Source of the DNA: Halorhabdus rudnickae
GTDB taxonomy: Archaea > Halobacteriota > Halobacteria > Halobacteriales > Haloarculaceae
Direction: 5' to 3'
DNA length: 64,000 nt
Assembly: GCF_900880625.1 (NCBI RefSeq)
Contig: NZ_CAAHFB010000006.1
Location: 1 to 64,000, forward strand
A program made the translations under genes and the position numbers. The notes beneath the pieces are model-generated. The model did not search any database, was not told where the DNA came from, and saw only the letters and a list, made by a program, of their open reading frames with translations. This document shows, piece by piece, positions 1 to 7,923 of the stretch. Each line of letters opens with the position of its first letter. Within the stretch, counting starts at the first letter, position 1.

Positions 1-80
1 GCCAAGCACCGTTCAGACGAGGAGTTCGCGGCGATCCGCTCGCGGATCGCCGCGAACTCCTCGTCTGAACGGTGCTTGGC
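1..80. repeat. 39-base palindrome at the second fold point
   Basis: Bases 1-39 and 42-80 are perfect reverse complements around the dinucleotide tc. Bases 1-39 also repeat 1045-1083 in direct orientation. At the parental locus there is a natural 9-base inverted repeat (1075-1083 and 1086-1094) with spacer ga. At the fold the same 9-base arms are present but the spacer reads tc, its complement. This is what is expected if a polymerase switched strands at that short repeat. Confidence 0.9.
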
Positions 81-1083
81 GACCGAATTTTTCAGATGGA
101 ACACCTCATCGATCACCTCCGAGACGATCTCGTTCCGTCGATCCAAGGAGAACACGCCATCGTCCCAGAGGTTGTAGTCCAGCGTTCGGCCGACGTGGAC
201 AAGATCGAGTTGGTGATCGCTGTATTCGTCGGTAAAGGCCGTAACGATGCCGTCATCAGCGTCACTGACGACTGTCGCGTCGTCAGTGACTGCGTCGATC
301 TCATTGAGGTCAGCTGCTGTCTCGTCCCAATCAGCGTTCACCGAAAGATCCAGCAAGGAGCGTGACTCCTCTGCAGTATCTTCGCCGAGCGTGGCTTGGA
401 CGGAGTGGTACGAACGGTCGTCGTCTTGACTGTGACACTTCGTGCCGTCAGGAATAACCGCATCAGCGTCTGTATCAGCGACACAGTCGGGAAGGAACTG
501 CTTGAGCTTACTGCCGTACTTTCTCGCGCGGCGGTTGATAGTGGTCGGCGACGGCATCCTCTCGGAGATGCCGTCGCCGACCACTATCAACCGCCGCGCG
601 AGAAAGTACGGCAGTAAGCTCAAGCAGTTCCTTCCCGACTGTGTCGCTGATACAGACGCTGATGCGGTTATTCCTGACGGCACGAAGTGTCACAGTCAAG
701 ACGACGACCGTTCGTACCACTCCGTCCAAGCCACGCTCGGCGAAGATACTGCAGAGGAGTCACGCTCCTTGCTGGATCTTTCGGTGAACGCTGATTGGGA
801 CGAGACAGCAGCTGACCTCAATGAGATCGACGCAGTCACTGACGACGCGACAGTCGTCAGTGACGCTGATGACGGCATCGTTACGGCCTTTACCGACGAA
901 TACAGCGATCACCAACTCGATCTTGTCCACGTCGGCCGAACGCTGGACTACAACCTCTGGGACGATGGCGTGTTCTCCTTGGATCGACGGAACGAGATCG
1001 TCTCGGAGGTGATCGATGAGGTGTTCCATCTGAAAAATTCGGTCGCCAAGCACCGTTCAGACGAGGAGTTCGCGGCGATCCGC
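42..1083. repeat. 517-base perfect inverted repeat, 8-base spacer
   Basis: Bases 42-558 are the exact reverse complement of 567-1083; base i pairs with 1125-i. All stretches compared agree without mismatch, and the conceptual proteins from mirrored positions are identical. The centre is a short inverted repeat, ggcatc (553-558) and gatgcc (567-572), around the unsymmetrical spacer ctctcgga. The right arm is colinear with the rest of the transposase, so the left arm is the extra inverted copy. Confidence 0.95.
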
Positions 1084-1461
1084 GAGCGGATCGCGCGAAC
1101 GACCGAGCGTATCGAGAAGACAGCGTGGCAGTTGGATCAGTACGGGTCAGAGAAGGCTGCGGGGTATCTACGGCGGTGGCTGCCGTCGATTGTGACGTTT
1201 GCCGAGCAGGCTGTCGAGGGGTTCGAGGTGCCGTGGACCTCGAACCCCGTCGAACGGCTGATGGGAGAAGTCAGCAAGCGCTGCAAGAACCAGTGGATGC
1301 GCTGGACAACGGAGGGATTAGAGGCGATACTCCAGCTTCGGCTGGTGAAGTACGCCGATCCAGAGTACTACCAGTCGTTCCTTGACGAACTGCTCCAGCG
1401 ATCGACCAAAACAGCAATGAGCTGTGACCTCTCAATTGAGAGCACCAGAGGCAAACTCTAG
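567..1461 (+). pseudogene. ISH6-family-like transposase, 3' portion
   Basis: This is the C-terminal ~297 residues of a DDE transposase. Candidate catalytic positions are the Asp of PDGTK (676-678), the Asp of VVSDADDG (862-864) and the Glu of NPVERLMGE (1252-1254), followed by the conserved-looking stretch SKRCKNQWMRWTTEGLEA. The frame stays open upstream to 442, but 442-558 is inverted-copy DNA, so that N-terminus is a chimera and not the native protein. The true 5' half is absent from this orientation, so the gene is probably dead unless an intact copy continues before base 1. Family assignment comes from recognition of the protein and was not checked by search. Confidence 0.7.
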
Positions 1462-1479
1462 ATCGCTTTGCGACGCGAC

Positions 1480-1995
1480 CAATTGATTGAGGCCACCGAC
1501 CGACAGCGCGTACATGAACGAGACCGCATCCGAGAGCATGACGTTGATCTCCCGTTCGCGGGCGCTGGCCCGGAAGTACGGCATCGAGACCAGTGAGCCG
1601 AACCCGACGGCGAACCCGATCCCACCAAGTATAGTCCCCGTGACCAGCGTCAGGAACGGCAGTTTCAACATCTGAACGATCGCGAGCACGTTCTCCGGGA
1701 GGTTCAGCCCGATGAACGACGGCGCCTGCCCCGCGAACAGTGTCGCAAACAGGAGATACCCGAGCAGGGTGCCGAGCAACCACAGCGCAGTCCCGGATAT
1801 CACGCCGACGGCGAGCGCCCGCGAGAGAAACATCTCGACGTTGTCCGACATCCGTGCCTCGGCGAGCTTTGACTCGACGTTGGCGACGAAATCCCCGTCC
1901 TCGTCGAACAGTCGCCGGTACAGCGGGTAGAATCGATCGGCGAGTCCACCGGATTCGCCCATCGGACCCCCGACGCGTCGTTGTTCTAAGCTCAT
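1480..1995 (-). pseudogene. TadC/PilC/FlaJ-like pilus membrane protein, cut off by IS insertion
   Basis: The start codon overlaps the stop of the secretion ATPase gene by four bases (ATGA), typical of a coupled pilB-pilC type pair. The intact part (~172 residues) has a soluble N-terminus, two membrane segments (about residues 60-85 and 110-135) and the motif SDAVSFMYALSVGGLNQL, which opens the cytoplasmic domain of archaeal type II/IV secretion F proteins. After GGLNQL the frame runs into IS sequence and stops at 1432. Family members are far longer, so most of the protein is missing. The rest may lie beyond the IS, before base 1. Confidence 0.8.
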
Positions 1996-4274
1996 TCTTC
2001 GGTCGTGCTTTCAGACCCTGCTTTCGGCACGAACTGTCCGAAGTCAAAGCCCTCGTTCTCACCGGAGTTTTCTTCGGACTCCATGTGTGTGAGGGCACTC
2101 ACGATGTCAGTCTGCTCGCGATTCTCGTAGCGATCGAACAGCGGCCCGGCGTTGTCCAACACCCCCTCGGCCTGCTCGAGTAGCTCCGGCGATGGATCCG
2201 GTCGGGGAACCATCTCCTCTTTGGCCGGATCGACCTCGATCTGAACGGATTCCATCTCCCGGAGGTCTTCGAGACTCCGATCGAGCGTGTCGTTGGCGAT
2301 CAACGTGATGATCGTTTCGGGATCGTTGATGAACGCCTGCAGGGTCGCGGCAACCTCAGTGTAGGTCTTCAGACCGTTCTCGATGAGGTACGACAGGACG
2401 ACTTTCCGCATGAACAGTTCCTCGTCGAGGCGGTCCTGGTCCCACCCGCGGTCGAACTTGATCTCCTCTAGGGTACTGGAGGAACCCATCTGGAGGAACT
2501 CGTCGGACTCGGCCTGCCACTGATAGACGTCCCTGACGTTGATCTCGTCGTTCTCCGGGGAGTACTCGTTGATCTCGGTCAGCGTCTTGTTCCGGCGGGC
2601 CTTGTTGCCCTGGACCCGCGTCTGGGTCTGGATCGAAACCAGGTCAAGCGCCGTGAACAGGGTCTTTGAGACGTTGATCGGGTCGGTCGTGAAACGCTTG
2701 ATGACTTCGCCGACCGTGTCGGCGTGGAACGTCGAGTACCCGGTGTGACCCGTCGACATGACCTGGAAGAGGTCACGCCCTTCCTCGCCACGGACCTCAC
2801 CCATGACGATGTAGTCCGGCCGCTGGCGGAGTGCAGCCTCCAGTAAGTCGAACTCGTCGATGTCGCCGATCTCGTCCTCACCGAAGGAGGGGCGGGTGAC
2901 GCTTGCGACCCAGTTACGCTGTGGGAGTTCGACCTCGCGGGTGTCCTCGATGGAGACGATCTTGGTATTGGACGGAATGAAAAGCGAGACGGCGTTCAGC
3001 GAAGTCGTCTTCCCCGAGGCCGTCCCGCCGGCGAAGATCATCGACTTGTTGTTCTCGATGCATAGCCAGAGGAACGCCATCTCGTCCAAGCTGAAGGTGT
3101 TCCAGTTGATGAGGTCGATGGGCGTGAACGGGACGTCTTTGAACTGCCGGATGGTGTAGTTGGTCCCGTGATCGGAGACCTCTCGTCCGAGAGTGAGCTG
3201 GGCACGCGAGCCGTCCGGCAGAGTCGTGTCGACCTGGGGCTGGCGTTTGCTGATACCCTTGCCCGAGCGCTGGGCGAGTTTCACGACGAAATCGTCGAGG
3301 TCGGTCTCGCCGTGTTCGACGTTCGTGATGATATTCTCGTACTCCGTGTGGTAGACGAACACCCGGGAGTTGTATCCGTCACAGGAGATGTCCTCGACGT
3401 TGATGTCGTGTTTGATCGGGTCGATCTTCGCGTAGCCGATGTAGTCTCGCTTTAGCAGGTACAGCAGTTTTTCGACCTGATACTCAGTCAGCGTATTTGG
3501 ATCACTTTCGAGAATCGCCGGTTCGGGCCGCGCCCCAATGCCGTCGAGTCGGTCCCCAGCTACGCCGTCCTCGACGTCTGGCTCCGATCCGTTCCCAAGG
3601 AGACCACTGAGCAGGCCGCCCGAATCCGACTCCACGGCCACCGGCTGATCGTAGATGTCGTAGCGATGGAGGAGCTTCTCGGCCTCCCGTTCGATTACCG
3701 CGCTCCGGCTCGCCTCCCCGTCGGCGACGCTTACGTCCTCTTCGGAATACTTGATAGTGGTTTTGAGTTTTTTCTCGAGGAAATCCTTGAGTTCCGCCTC
3801 GATTTCGGTCAGCACGGGCTCGATCGCGTAGTACTTGCGCTCGTTTTCCTTCTGTGAGTGGAAAACGACGACACACGCGTAGGGCTTGTTGACCCAGTAG
3901 CGTTCGACCTCCTCGAAGTGGCGTTTCTTCTCGATCGGGACCGTCTTTTCGAGGTCGTACCGGTTGACGAGCGTCGTGTGGCCCTCGACCGTCGAGAAGA
4001 ACTCGTCCTCGTCGAGTTCCTCGTTGACGTTGACGGTACGGGTTTCGACGACGTCGTCCAGCGTATTCGCCTGCTCGGTCCCCTGGGCTAACAGTGATTC
4101 AACATCGTCGAATACCTGCTTCTGGTCTTCATCTCCCGATTGTCCTGTCCGTTTGTATCCCACGATTCCGTCCTCGTCTCCGTCCTGGTCTGACTCATCA
4201 CCGTCACGGAAACGTGCAATGAGCCGCGCTCCTGCCGACTCAGTATCCCCCCCGCCCGTGTCTTCGATTGCCAT
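1992..4274 (-). CDS. Type II/IV secretion system ATPase (PilB/TadA/FlaI family)
   Basis: A cytoplasmic hexameric ATPase predicted to power assembly of a type IV pilus-like structure through the F-type membrane protein encoded next. The 760-residue protein has a long acidic N-terminal extension, a family-specific N-domain, a Walker A loop (GGTASGKTT, about residues 412-420) and a Walker B/Asp-box region (DYIVMGEVRGEEGRD, about residue 490). The ATG at 4274 (MAIEDTGGGD) is preferred; an in-frame GTG at 4292 would add six residues. The partner membrane gene is truncated by the IS, so this pilus system is probably non-functional here unless complemented. The long N-terminus fits PilB better than archaellar FlaI. 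Confidence 0.92.
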   Translation of the reverse strand: MAIEDTGGGDTESAGARLIARFRDGDESDQDGDEDGIVGYKRTGQSGDEDQKQVFDDVESLLAQGTEQANTLDDVVETRTVNVNEELDEDEFFSTVEGHTTLVNRYDLEKTVPIEKKRHFEEVERYWVNKPYACVVVFHSQKENERKYYAIEPVLTEIEAELKDFLEKKLKTTIKYSEEDVSVADGEASRSAVIEREAEKLLHRYDIYDQPVAVESDSGGLLSGLLGNGSEPDVEDGVAGDRLDGIGARPEPAILESDPNTLTEYQVEKLLYLLKRDYIGYAKIDPIKHDINVEDISCDGYNSRVFVYHTEYENIITNVEHGETDLDDFVVKLAQRSGKGISKRQPQVDTTLPDGSRAQLTLGREVSDHGTNYTIRQFKDVPFTPIDLINWNTFSLDEMAFLWLCIENNKSMIFAGGTASGKTTSLNAVSLFIPSNTKIVSIEDTREVELPQRNWVASVTRPSFGEDEIGDIDEFDLLEAALRQRPDYIVMGEVRGEEGRDLFQVMSTGHTGYSTFHADTVGEVIKRFTTDPINVSKTLFTALDLVSIQTQTRVQGNKARRNKTLTEINEYSPENDEINVRDVYQWQAESDEFLQMGSSSTLEEIKFDRGWDQDRLDEELFMRKVVLSYLIENGLKTYTEVAATLQAFINDPETIITLIANDTLDRSLEDLREMESVQIEVDPAKEEMVPRPDPSPELLEQAEGVLDNAGPLFDRYENREQTDIVSALTHMESEENSGENEGFDFGQFVPKAGSESTTEE

Positions 4275-4381
4275 AAGTAGTGCTTCTCTCACTCATACGA
4301 AAAAAGGTTACGTAAGACGCCGTGAATGTTTGGACACACTAATCGAGGCGATCCAAGAACGGACACACCCGGCGAAGGCGA

Positions 4382-5527
4382 TCAGGAGAGGAACGACTCG
4401 ATCCGTGCCATAGCCTCTTTCAATTCGTCAAGACCCGTCGCATAGGAAACTCTGAGATGGCCTGCACCGCCCTCGCCGAAGACAGTCCCCGGAACGACGG
4501 CGACGCCTTCCTCCTCTAAGAGCGCCTCGGCAAAGGCTTCGCTATCGTCCCACGGCGCTTCGGGGAACGCATAGAAGGCACCACTGGCCGTGAAGCAGTC
4601 GATTCCCATTTCCTCGAAGCGCGAGAGGACAAACCGTCGGCGGCGGTTGAACTGGTTGCGCATTTCGGTCACCTCGTCGTCACAACTTTCCAAGGCCTCG
4701 ATAGCCGCGTACTGTGGTGTGGTCGGCGCCGAAAGCATCGTATACTGGTGGATGCGATTCATCGCCGCGATCACGGTAGACGGGCCGAGGGCGTAGCCAA
4801 GTCTGAGACCGGTCATCGCGTAGGCCTTCGAGAAGCCGTTGAAGACGATCGTCCGCTCGCGCATGCCGGGCAGCGTCGCGATCGACGTGTGGTCGTGTTC
4901 GTAGCTCAACTGGGCGTAGACCTCGTCGCTGAGAACGGTCAGATCGTGCTCGCGGACGAAGTCGGCGACCGGCTCAAGTTCCGCCCGGGTCATGGTCGCC
5001 CCCGTGGGATTGTTAGGGTAGTTCATCACGAGCACGTCGGCCTCGTCCGCCCCGCTCTCGGCCAGTACCTCGGGCGTGAGCGTGAAATCGTCTTCTCGGC
5101 GCGTCACCACGGGGAGTGGGTCACCGCCGGCGAAGATCGCCCCTGGGACGTAGGAGATGTACGCCGGCTGCGCCACAGCGACGGTGTCGCCGGGGTCGAC
5201 GATCGCTCGCAACGCCAGGTCGACCGCTTCGCTGACGCCCGTCGTGACCAGGATCTCCTCGTCGGGCTCGTATCCGAGATCGTGACGGTCGGCGACGTGG
5301 GTCGATATCGCCTCACGCAGTTCCAGTTTGCCCCGGTTGGCGGTGTAGGAAGTCTTGCCCTGTTCCAGGGAAGCGATGGCAGCCTCCCGCGCGCTCCAGG
5401 GCGCAGAGAAGTCAGGTTCACCGACGCCCAGCGAGATGATGTCCTCCTGTTGCTCGGCGAGTTCGAAGAACCGCCGAATACCCGACGGTGGAACGGTCCG
5501 TGCGCGCTCTGATGGCTCGATGGTCAT
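4382..5527 (-). CDS. Class I pyridoxal-phosphate aminotransferase
   Basis: 381 residues, the usual length for fold-type I aspartate/alanine-type aminotransferases. The substrate-loop region SLGVGEPDF is near residue 35, NYPNNPTGA is mid-protein, and the PLP-binding Lys lies in FNGFSKAYAMTGLRLGY (about residue 232). The ATG at 5527 is chosen over upstream starts because it begins MTIEPSERA and overlaps the stop of the preceding regulator gene by four bases. That overlap implies one operon with an Lrp-type regulator that may sense the amino acid handled by this enzyme. The exact amino acid cannot be told. Confidence 0.93.
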   Translation of the reverse strand: MTIEPSERARTVPPSGIRRFFELAEQQEDIISLGVGEPDFSAPWSAREAAIASLEQGKTSYTANRGKLELREAISTHVADRHDLGYEPDEEILVTTGVSEAVDLALRAIVDPGDTVAVAQPAYISYVPGAIFAGGDPLPVVTRREDDFTLTPEVLAESGADEADVLVMNYPNNPTGATMTRAELEPVADFVREHDLTVLSDEVYAQLSYEHDHTSIATLPGMRERTIVFNGFSKAYAMTGLRLGYALGPSTVIAAMNRIHQYTMLSAPTTPQYAAIEALESCDDEVTEMRNQFNRRRRFVLSRFEEMGIDCFTASGAFYAFPEAPWDDSEAFAEALLEEEGVAVVPGTVFGEGGAGHLRVSYATGLDELKEAMARIESFLS

Positions 5528-6012
5528 GGTGACACGGAGAGCCGGTCGTCCTCGTCGCCGTCCCCGAACTCGATGCCGTTCTCCTTGTAGGAGTCCATCA
5601 CGTAGTGAGTGACAGTCTGGGTGATCTCGGGGATGGGGGCGACCTTCTCGCTGATGAACCACGACACTTCACTCATCGAGTCGCCCTCGACTTCCATAGC
5701 GAAGTCGTAGTCACCGCTGACCAGCCGCAAGGCTTGGACTTCGGGGAACTTCACGATCCGATCGGCGATGTCGCCGTAGCTGGTCTCGCGGTCGAGCGTG
5801 ACGTTGAGTTCGACCATCGCGCGGACACGCTCACGATCAAGTTCGCTCCAGTCGACGACAGCCTGGTAGCCCCGCAACGCACCATCCGCCTCGAGTGCGG
5901 CGATCGCCTCTTTGACACTCTCCTCGTCCATGTCGGCCAAGCGAGCCAGTTCGGCCGTCGAGTAGCGGGCGTTCTCTCGGAGCAGCGCCAGGAGTTCGTC
6001 GCGACTGTCCAT
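5524..6012 (-). CDS. Lrp/AsnC family transcriptional regulator
   Basis: 162 residues with an N-terminal helix-turn-helix (MDSRDELLALLRENARYSTA onward) and a C-terminal RAM/ACT-like ligand domain (EVQALRLVSGDYDFAMEVEG). The ATG at 6012 has a TATA-like AACCTTATTG (minus strand) about 28 bases upstream, a leaderless arrangement; longer in-frame starts have no family similarity. It is translationally coupled to the aminotransferase, so local control of amino acid metabolism is likely (inference). Confidence 0.92.
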   Translation of the reverse strand: MDSRDELLALLRENARYSTAELARLADMDEESVKEAIAALEADGALRGYQAVVDWSELDRERVRAMVELNVTLDRETSYGDIADRIVKFPEVQALRLVSGDYDFAMEVEGDSMSEVSWFISEKVAPIPEITQTVTHYVMDSYKENGIEFGDGDEDDRLSVSP

Positions 6013-6113
6013 ACACGTCGCCGGGCGAGCGCGGACAATAAGGTTTGCTACCTGTCGGTCGCCAGGACCGTGTTCGTCTGTGAAGAGCACGTTTAAGACC
6101 GTTAGTTCCCTAT

Positions 6114-6440
6114 ATGCCTGCGATGCAACGACAGGACGGACACCGATCCGGGTGGAACTTCGTCGCCACGAGTGAGGCTGCAGCGGCGCTCATCGACGCC
6201 GCGGTCGAACTGGATCCCGAGGAGACCGTCACGCGGTCGGAACTCGCCGGAATGACCGACGTGACGCTGAAACGACTCTACCTCGACGAAACGATCTCTG
6301 ACCTCGTCGACGTTGGCGTCTTCGAAGCGACCGACGATGGAGACGACGGCCAGATTCGATACGCCGTCAACGGGGACAGCGACGTACTCGCCGCCGCCGA
6401 ACAGTTCGACCGGACGTTTTCGGAGCGACTCGCCGACTGA
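6114..6440 (+). CDS. Small haloarchaeal protein, probable winged-helix fold
   Basis: 108 acidic residues without a recognised name. The pattern of a helix pair (SEAAAALIDAAVELDPEETVTRSELAG), a second helix pair (TDVTLKRLYLDETISDLVDVGVFEA) and a short strand-turn (DDGQIRYAVNG) looks like a winged-helix DNA-binding fold. A second in-frame ATG at 6123 (MQRQDGHRSGW) is about 28 bases after the TATA-like tttaag at 6092-6097 and may be the true leaderless start. It is divergent from the Lrp regulator. Confidence 0.75.
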   Translation: MPAMQRQDGHRSGWNFVATSEAAAALIDAAVELDPEETVTRSELAGMTDVTLKRLYLDETISDLVDVGVFEATDDGDDGQIRYAVNGDSDVLAAAEQFDRTFSERLAD

Positions 6441-6523
6441 TCGAGCATCGCCGCGAGCAACCTGTGGGACGGGTTGCCTCCGGGTCAACGTCTATGTGCC
6501 CACAGCGAGTACAGGACGACGGT

Positions 6524-7102
6524 ATGACCGCACTCGATTCCGAACGCGAGGCCATCGAACGCGACGAGGTCGCGCCGGCCTTCGAGCTTCCCGGGACCGA
6601 CGGCAAAACCCACGCACTGGCGGACTTCGACGATCACGAAGCTGTGCTAGTAGTGTTCACGTGCAATCACTGTCCCTACGCGAAGGCAAAGTTCGACCCG
6701 CTGAACGAACTGGCCGCCGAGTACGACGAGCTGGCCGTGGTGGGGATCAACTCGAACGACGCCGAGGAGTACCCCGACGATTCCTTCGAGCGGATGGTCG
6801 AACTGGTCGAAGACGGTACCATAGCTTACGACGCCTACCTCCAGGACGAGTCTCAGGACGTGGCGCGGACCTACGGCGCGGTCTGTACGCCCGACCCGTT
6901 CCTGCTGGAGAACGTCGACGGCGAGTTTCGCCTGGCCTACCACGGCCGCATCGACGACGCGATGAGTCCCGATGCGGAACCGGAGACCTTCGAGATGCGC
7001 GAGATCGTCGAGGAGCTGCTGGCCGGCGAGGAGATCACCCGCGAGTTCCGTCCCTCGCGTGGCTGTAACATTAAGTGGAAAGACGGCAGCGTCCGGCCCT
7101 GA
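6524..7102 (+). CDS. Thioredoxin-fold AhpC/TSA-like redox protein
   Basis: 192 residues of the peroxiredoxin/thioredoxin-like family. The segment VFTCNHCPYAKAKF carries a C-x-x-C pair (Cys47, Cys50) and precedes VVGINSNDAEEYPDDSF, typical of the family called 'thioredoxin family protein' in many prokaryotes. A further Cys lies near the C-terminus (RGCNIKWK). The ATG at 6524 begins the conserved protein; the in-frame ATG at 6464 would add 20 residues of unlike composition. Predicted cytoplasmic thiol chemistry; substrate unknown. Confidence 0.88.
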   Translation: MTALDSEREAIERDEVAPAFELPGTDGKTHALADFDDHEAVLVVFTCNHCPYAKAKFDPLNELAAEYDELAVVGINSNDAEEYPDDSFERMVELVEDGTIAYDAYLQDESQDVARTYGAVCTPDPFLLENVDGEFRLAYHGRIDDAMSPDAEPETFEMREIVEELLAGEEITREFRPSRGCNIKWKDGSVRP

Positions 7103-7128
7103 ATTGGTATCGTCGCTCGTGGCTTGCC

Positions 7129-7923
7129 TCACTCCCGCAAGTCAGCCGGGACCTGATCGTAGGTCGCACACATCAATGCGGTGTAAGGAGCCCCGAAGAC
7201 CGCCGTGTCGAACACGGTTGCGAGGATGAGCCTCGTCGGCTCGGGAGCCACGCCGATCCACGGAAGCCCGGAGAACCAGTACTGCAGGATCGCGAAACCG
7301 AGGATTGCGATCGTCACGATCACACTCCGACAGACCGCCCAACTCCACCGGATCGCGGACGGCAGGCTTCGCCCGTCCCGGACGATCGTCACCGGCACGA
7401 CGAACAGGCGCGTGACGAGATACGCCAGGAGAAGCACCACCGCAATCGGCTCGAACCAGCCGGAGACAGGCGCATATCCGACCACCCCCGGAATTAATAC
7501 GGTGGTCACCACAGCGACGAACACACCGAGCCAGAGCAGTCGACGGACAGGTGGCAGCCACCCGTCTGTCTCGGGTGTACTTCGCCAGATTGCCGCGGCG
7601 AGTGCGAGCGTGATAGCCACGATTTTCAGTATAGCGCTCACGATGTAGACGGCAATCAGCGTGGGATGGAGACCAACGAACGTCCCTGGGAGGGGATGGG
7701 CGACGAGTGGGCCGTTCGGCACGAGCGATAGCATCGGATAGATCGCCCCTTGTCTCGGAAATGCGGCCGTAATCAGCGGGATCTCGACAAACGTGATGAC
7801 GCCGAACAGCAGGCCCTGGACAAGTCCCAACACCGTGAACGCGATCACAAACGTTCGCTGTTCACGAAGATACCGTCCGGTATATTCGAGCAGCCAGTGC
7901 AGTGCGAACGATCGATCGGTCAT
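7129..7923 (-). CDS. Multi-pass membrane protein of unknown function
   Basis: 264 residues with about six hydrophobic segments, starting near residues 22-45, 75-110, 125-145, 155-175 and 200-220. I do not recognise a family. The ATG at 7923 overlaps the stop of the upstream lipoprotein gene by four bases, so the two are co-translated. Several longer in-frame starts only extend into the lipoprotein gene. The pairing suggests a cell-surface lipoprotein anchored near, or working with, a membrane partner (inference). Confidence 0.8.
   Translation of the reverse strand: MTDRSFALHWLLEYTGRYLREQRTFVIAFTVLGLVQGLLFGVITFVEIPLITAAFPRQGAIYPMLSLVPNGPLVAHPLPGTFVGLHPTLIAVYIVSAILKIVAITLALAAAIWRSTPETDGWLPPVRRLLWLGVFVAVVTTVLIPGVVGYAPVSGWFEPIAVVLLLAYLVTRLFVVPVTIVRDGRSLPSAIRWSWAVCRSVIVTIAILGFAILQYWFSGLPWIGVAPEPTRLILATVFDTAVFGAPYTALMCATYDQVPADLRE

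Larger units (their letters stand above)
1..1480 (+). mobile_element. ISH6-like insertion sequence, right part, internally rearranged
   Basis: The right end lies about base 1480, where transposase-side sequence meets the broken reading frame of a pilus gene. The last 20 bases (1461-1480) read inward as GGTCGCGTCGCAAAGCGATC and are a candidate terminal inverted repeat. The left end lies before base 1, so the matching repeat and any target duplication cannot be tested here. Bases 1-1083 are not a normal element: they hold a 39-base direct copy, a 517-base inverted copy and the parent segment. The ISH6 label rests on recognising the C-terminal transposase sequence and is less certain than the fact that this is a transposase. 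Confidence 0.7.

Noticed and set aside
442-566. N-terminal 41 codons of the 339-codon transposase frame
   Set aside because: This part is encoded by the inverted copy and the fold, so it is not native transposase sequence.
72-1053. Mirrored open frames of 60-97 codons on both strands in 72-1053
   Set aside because: They are identical pairs produced by the inverted repeat and are antisense or off-frame within the transposase.
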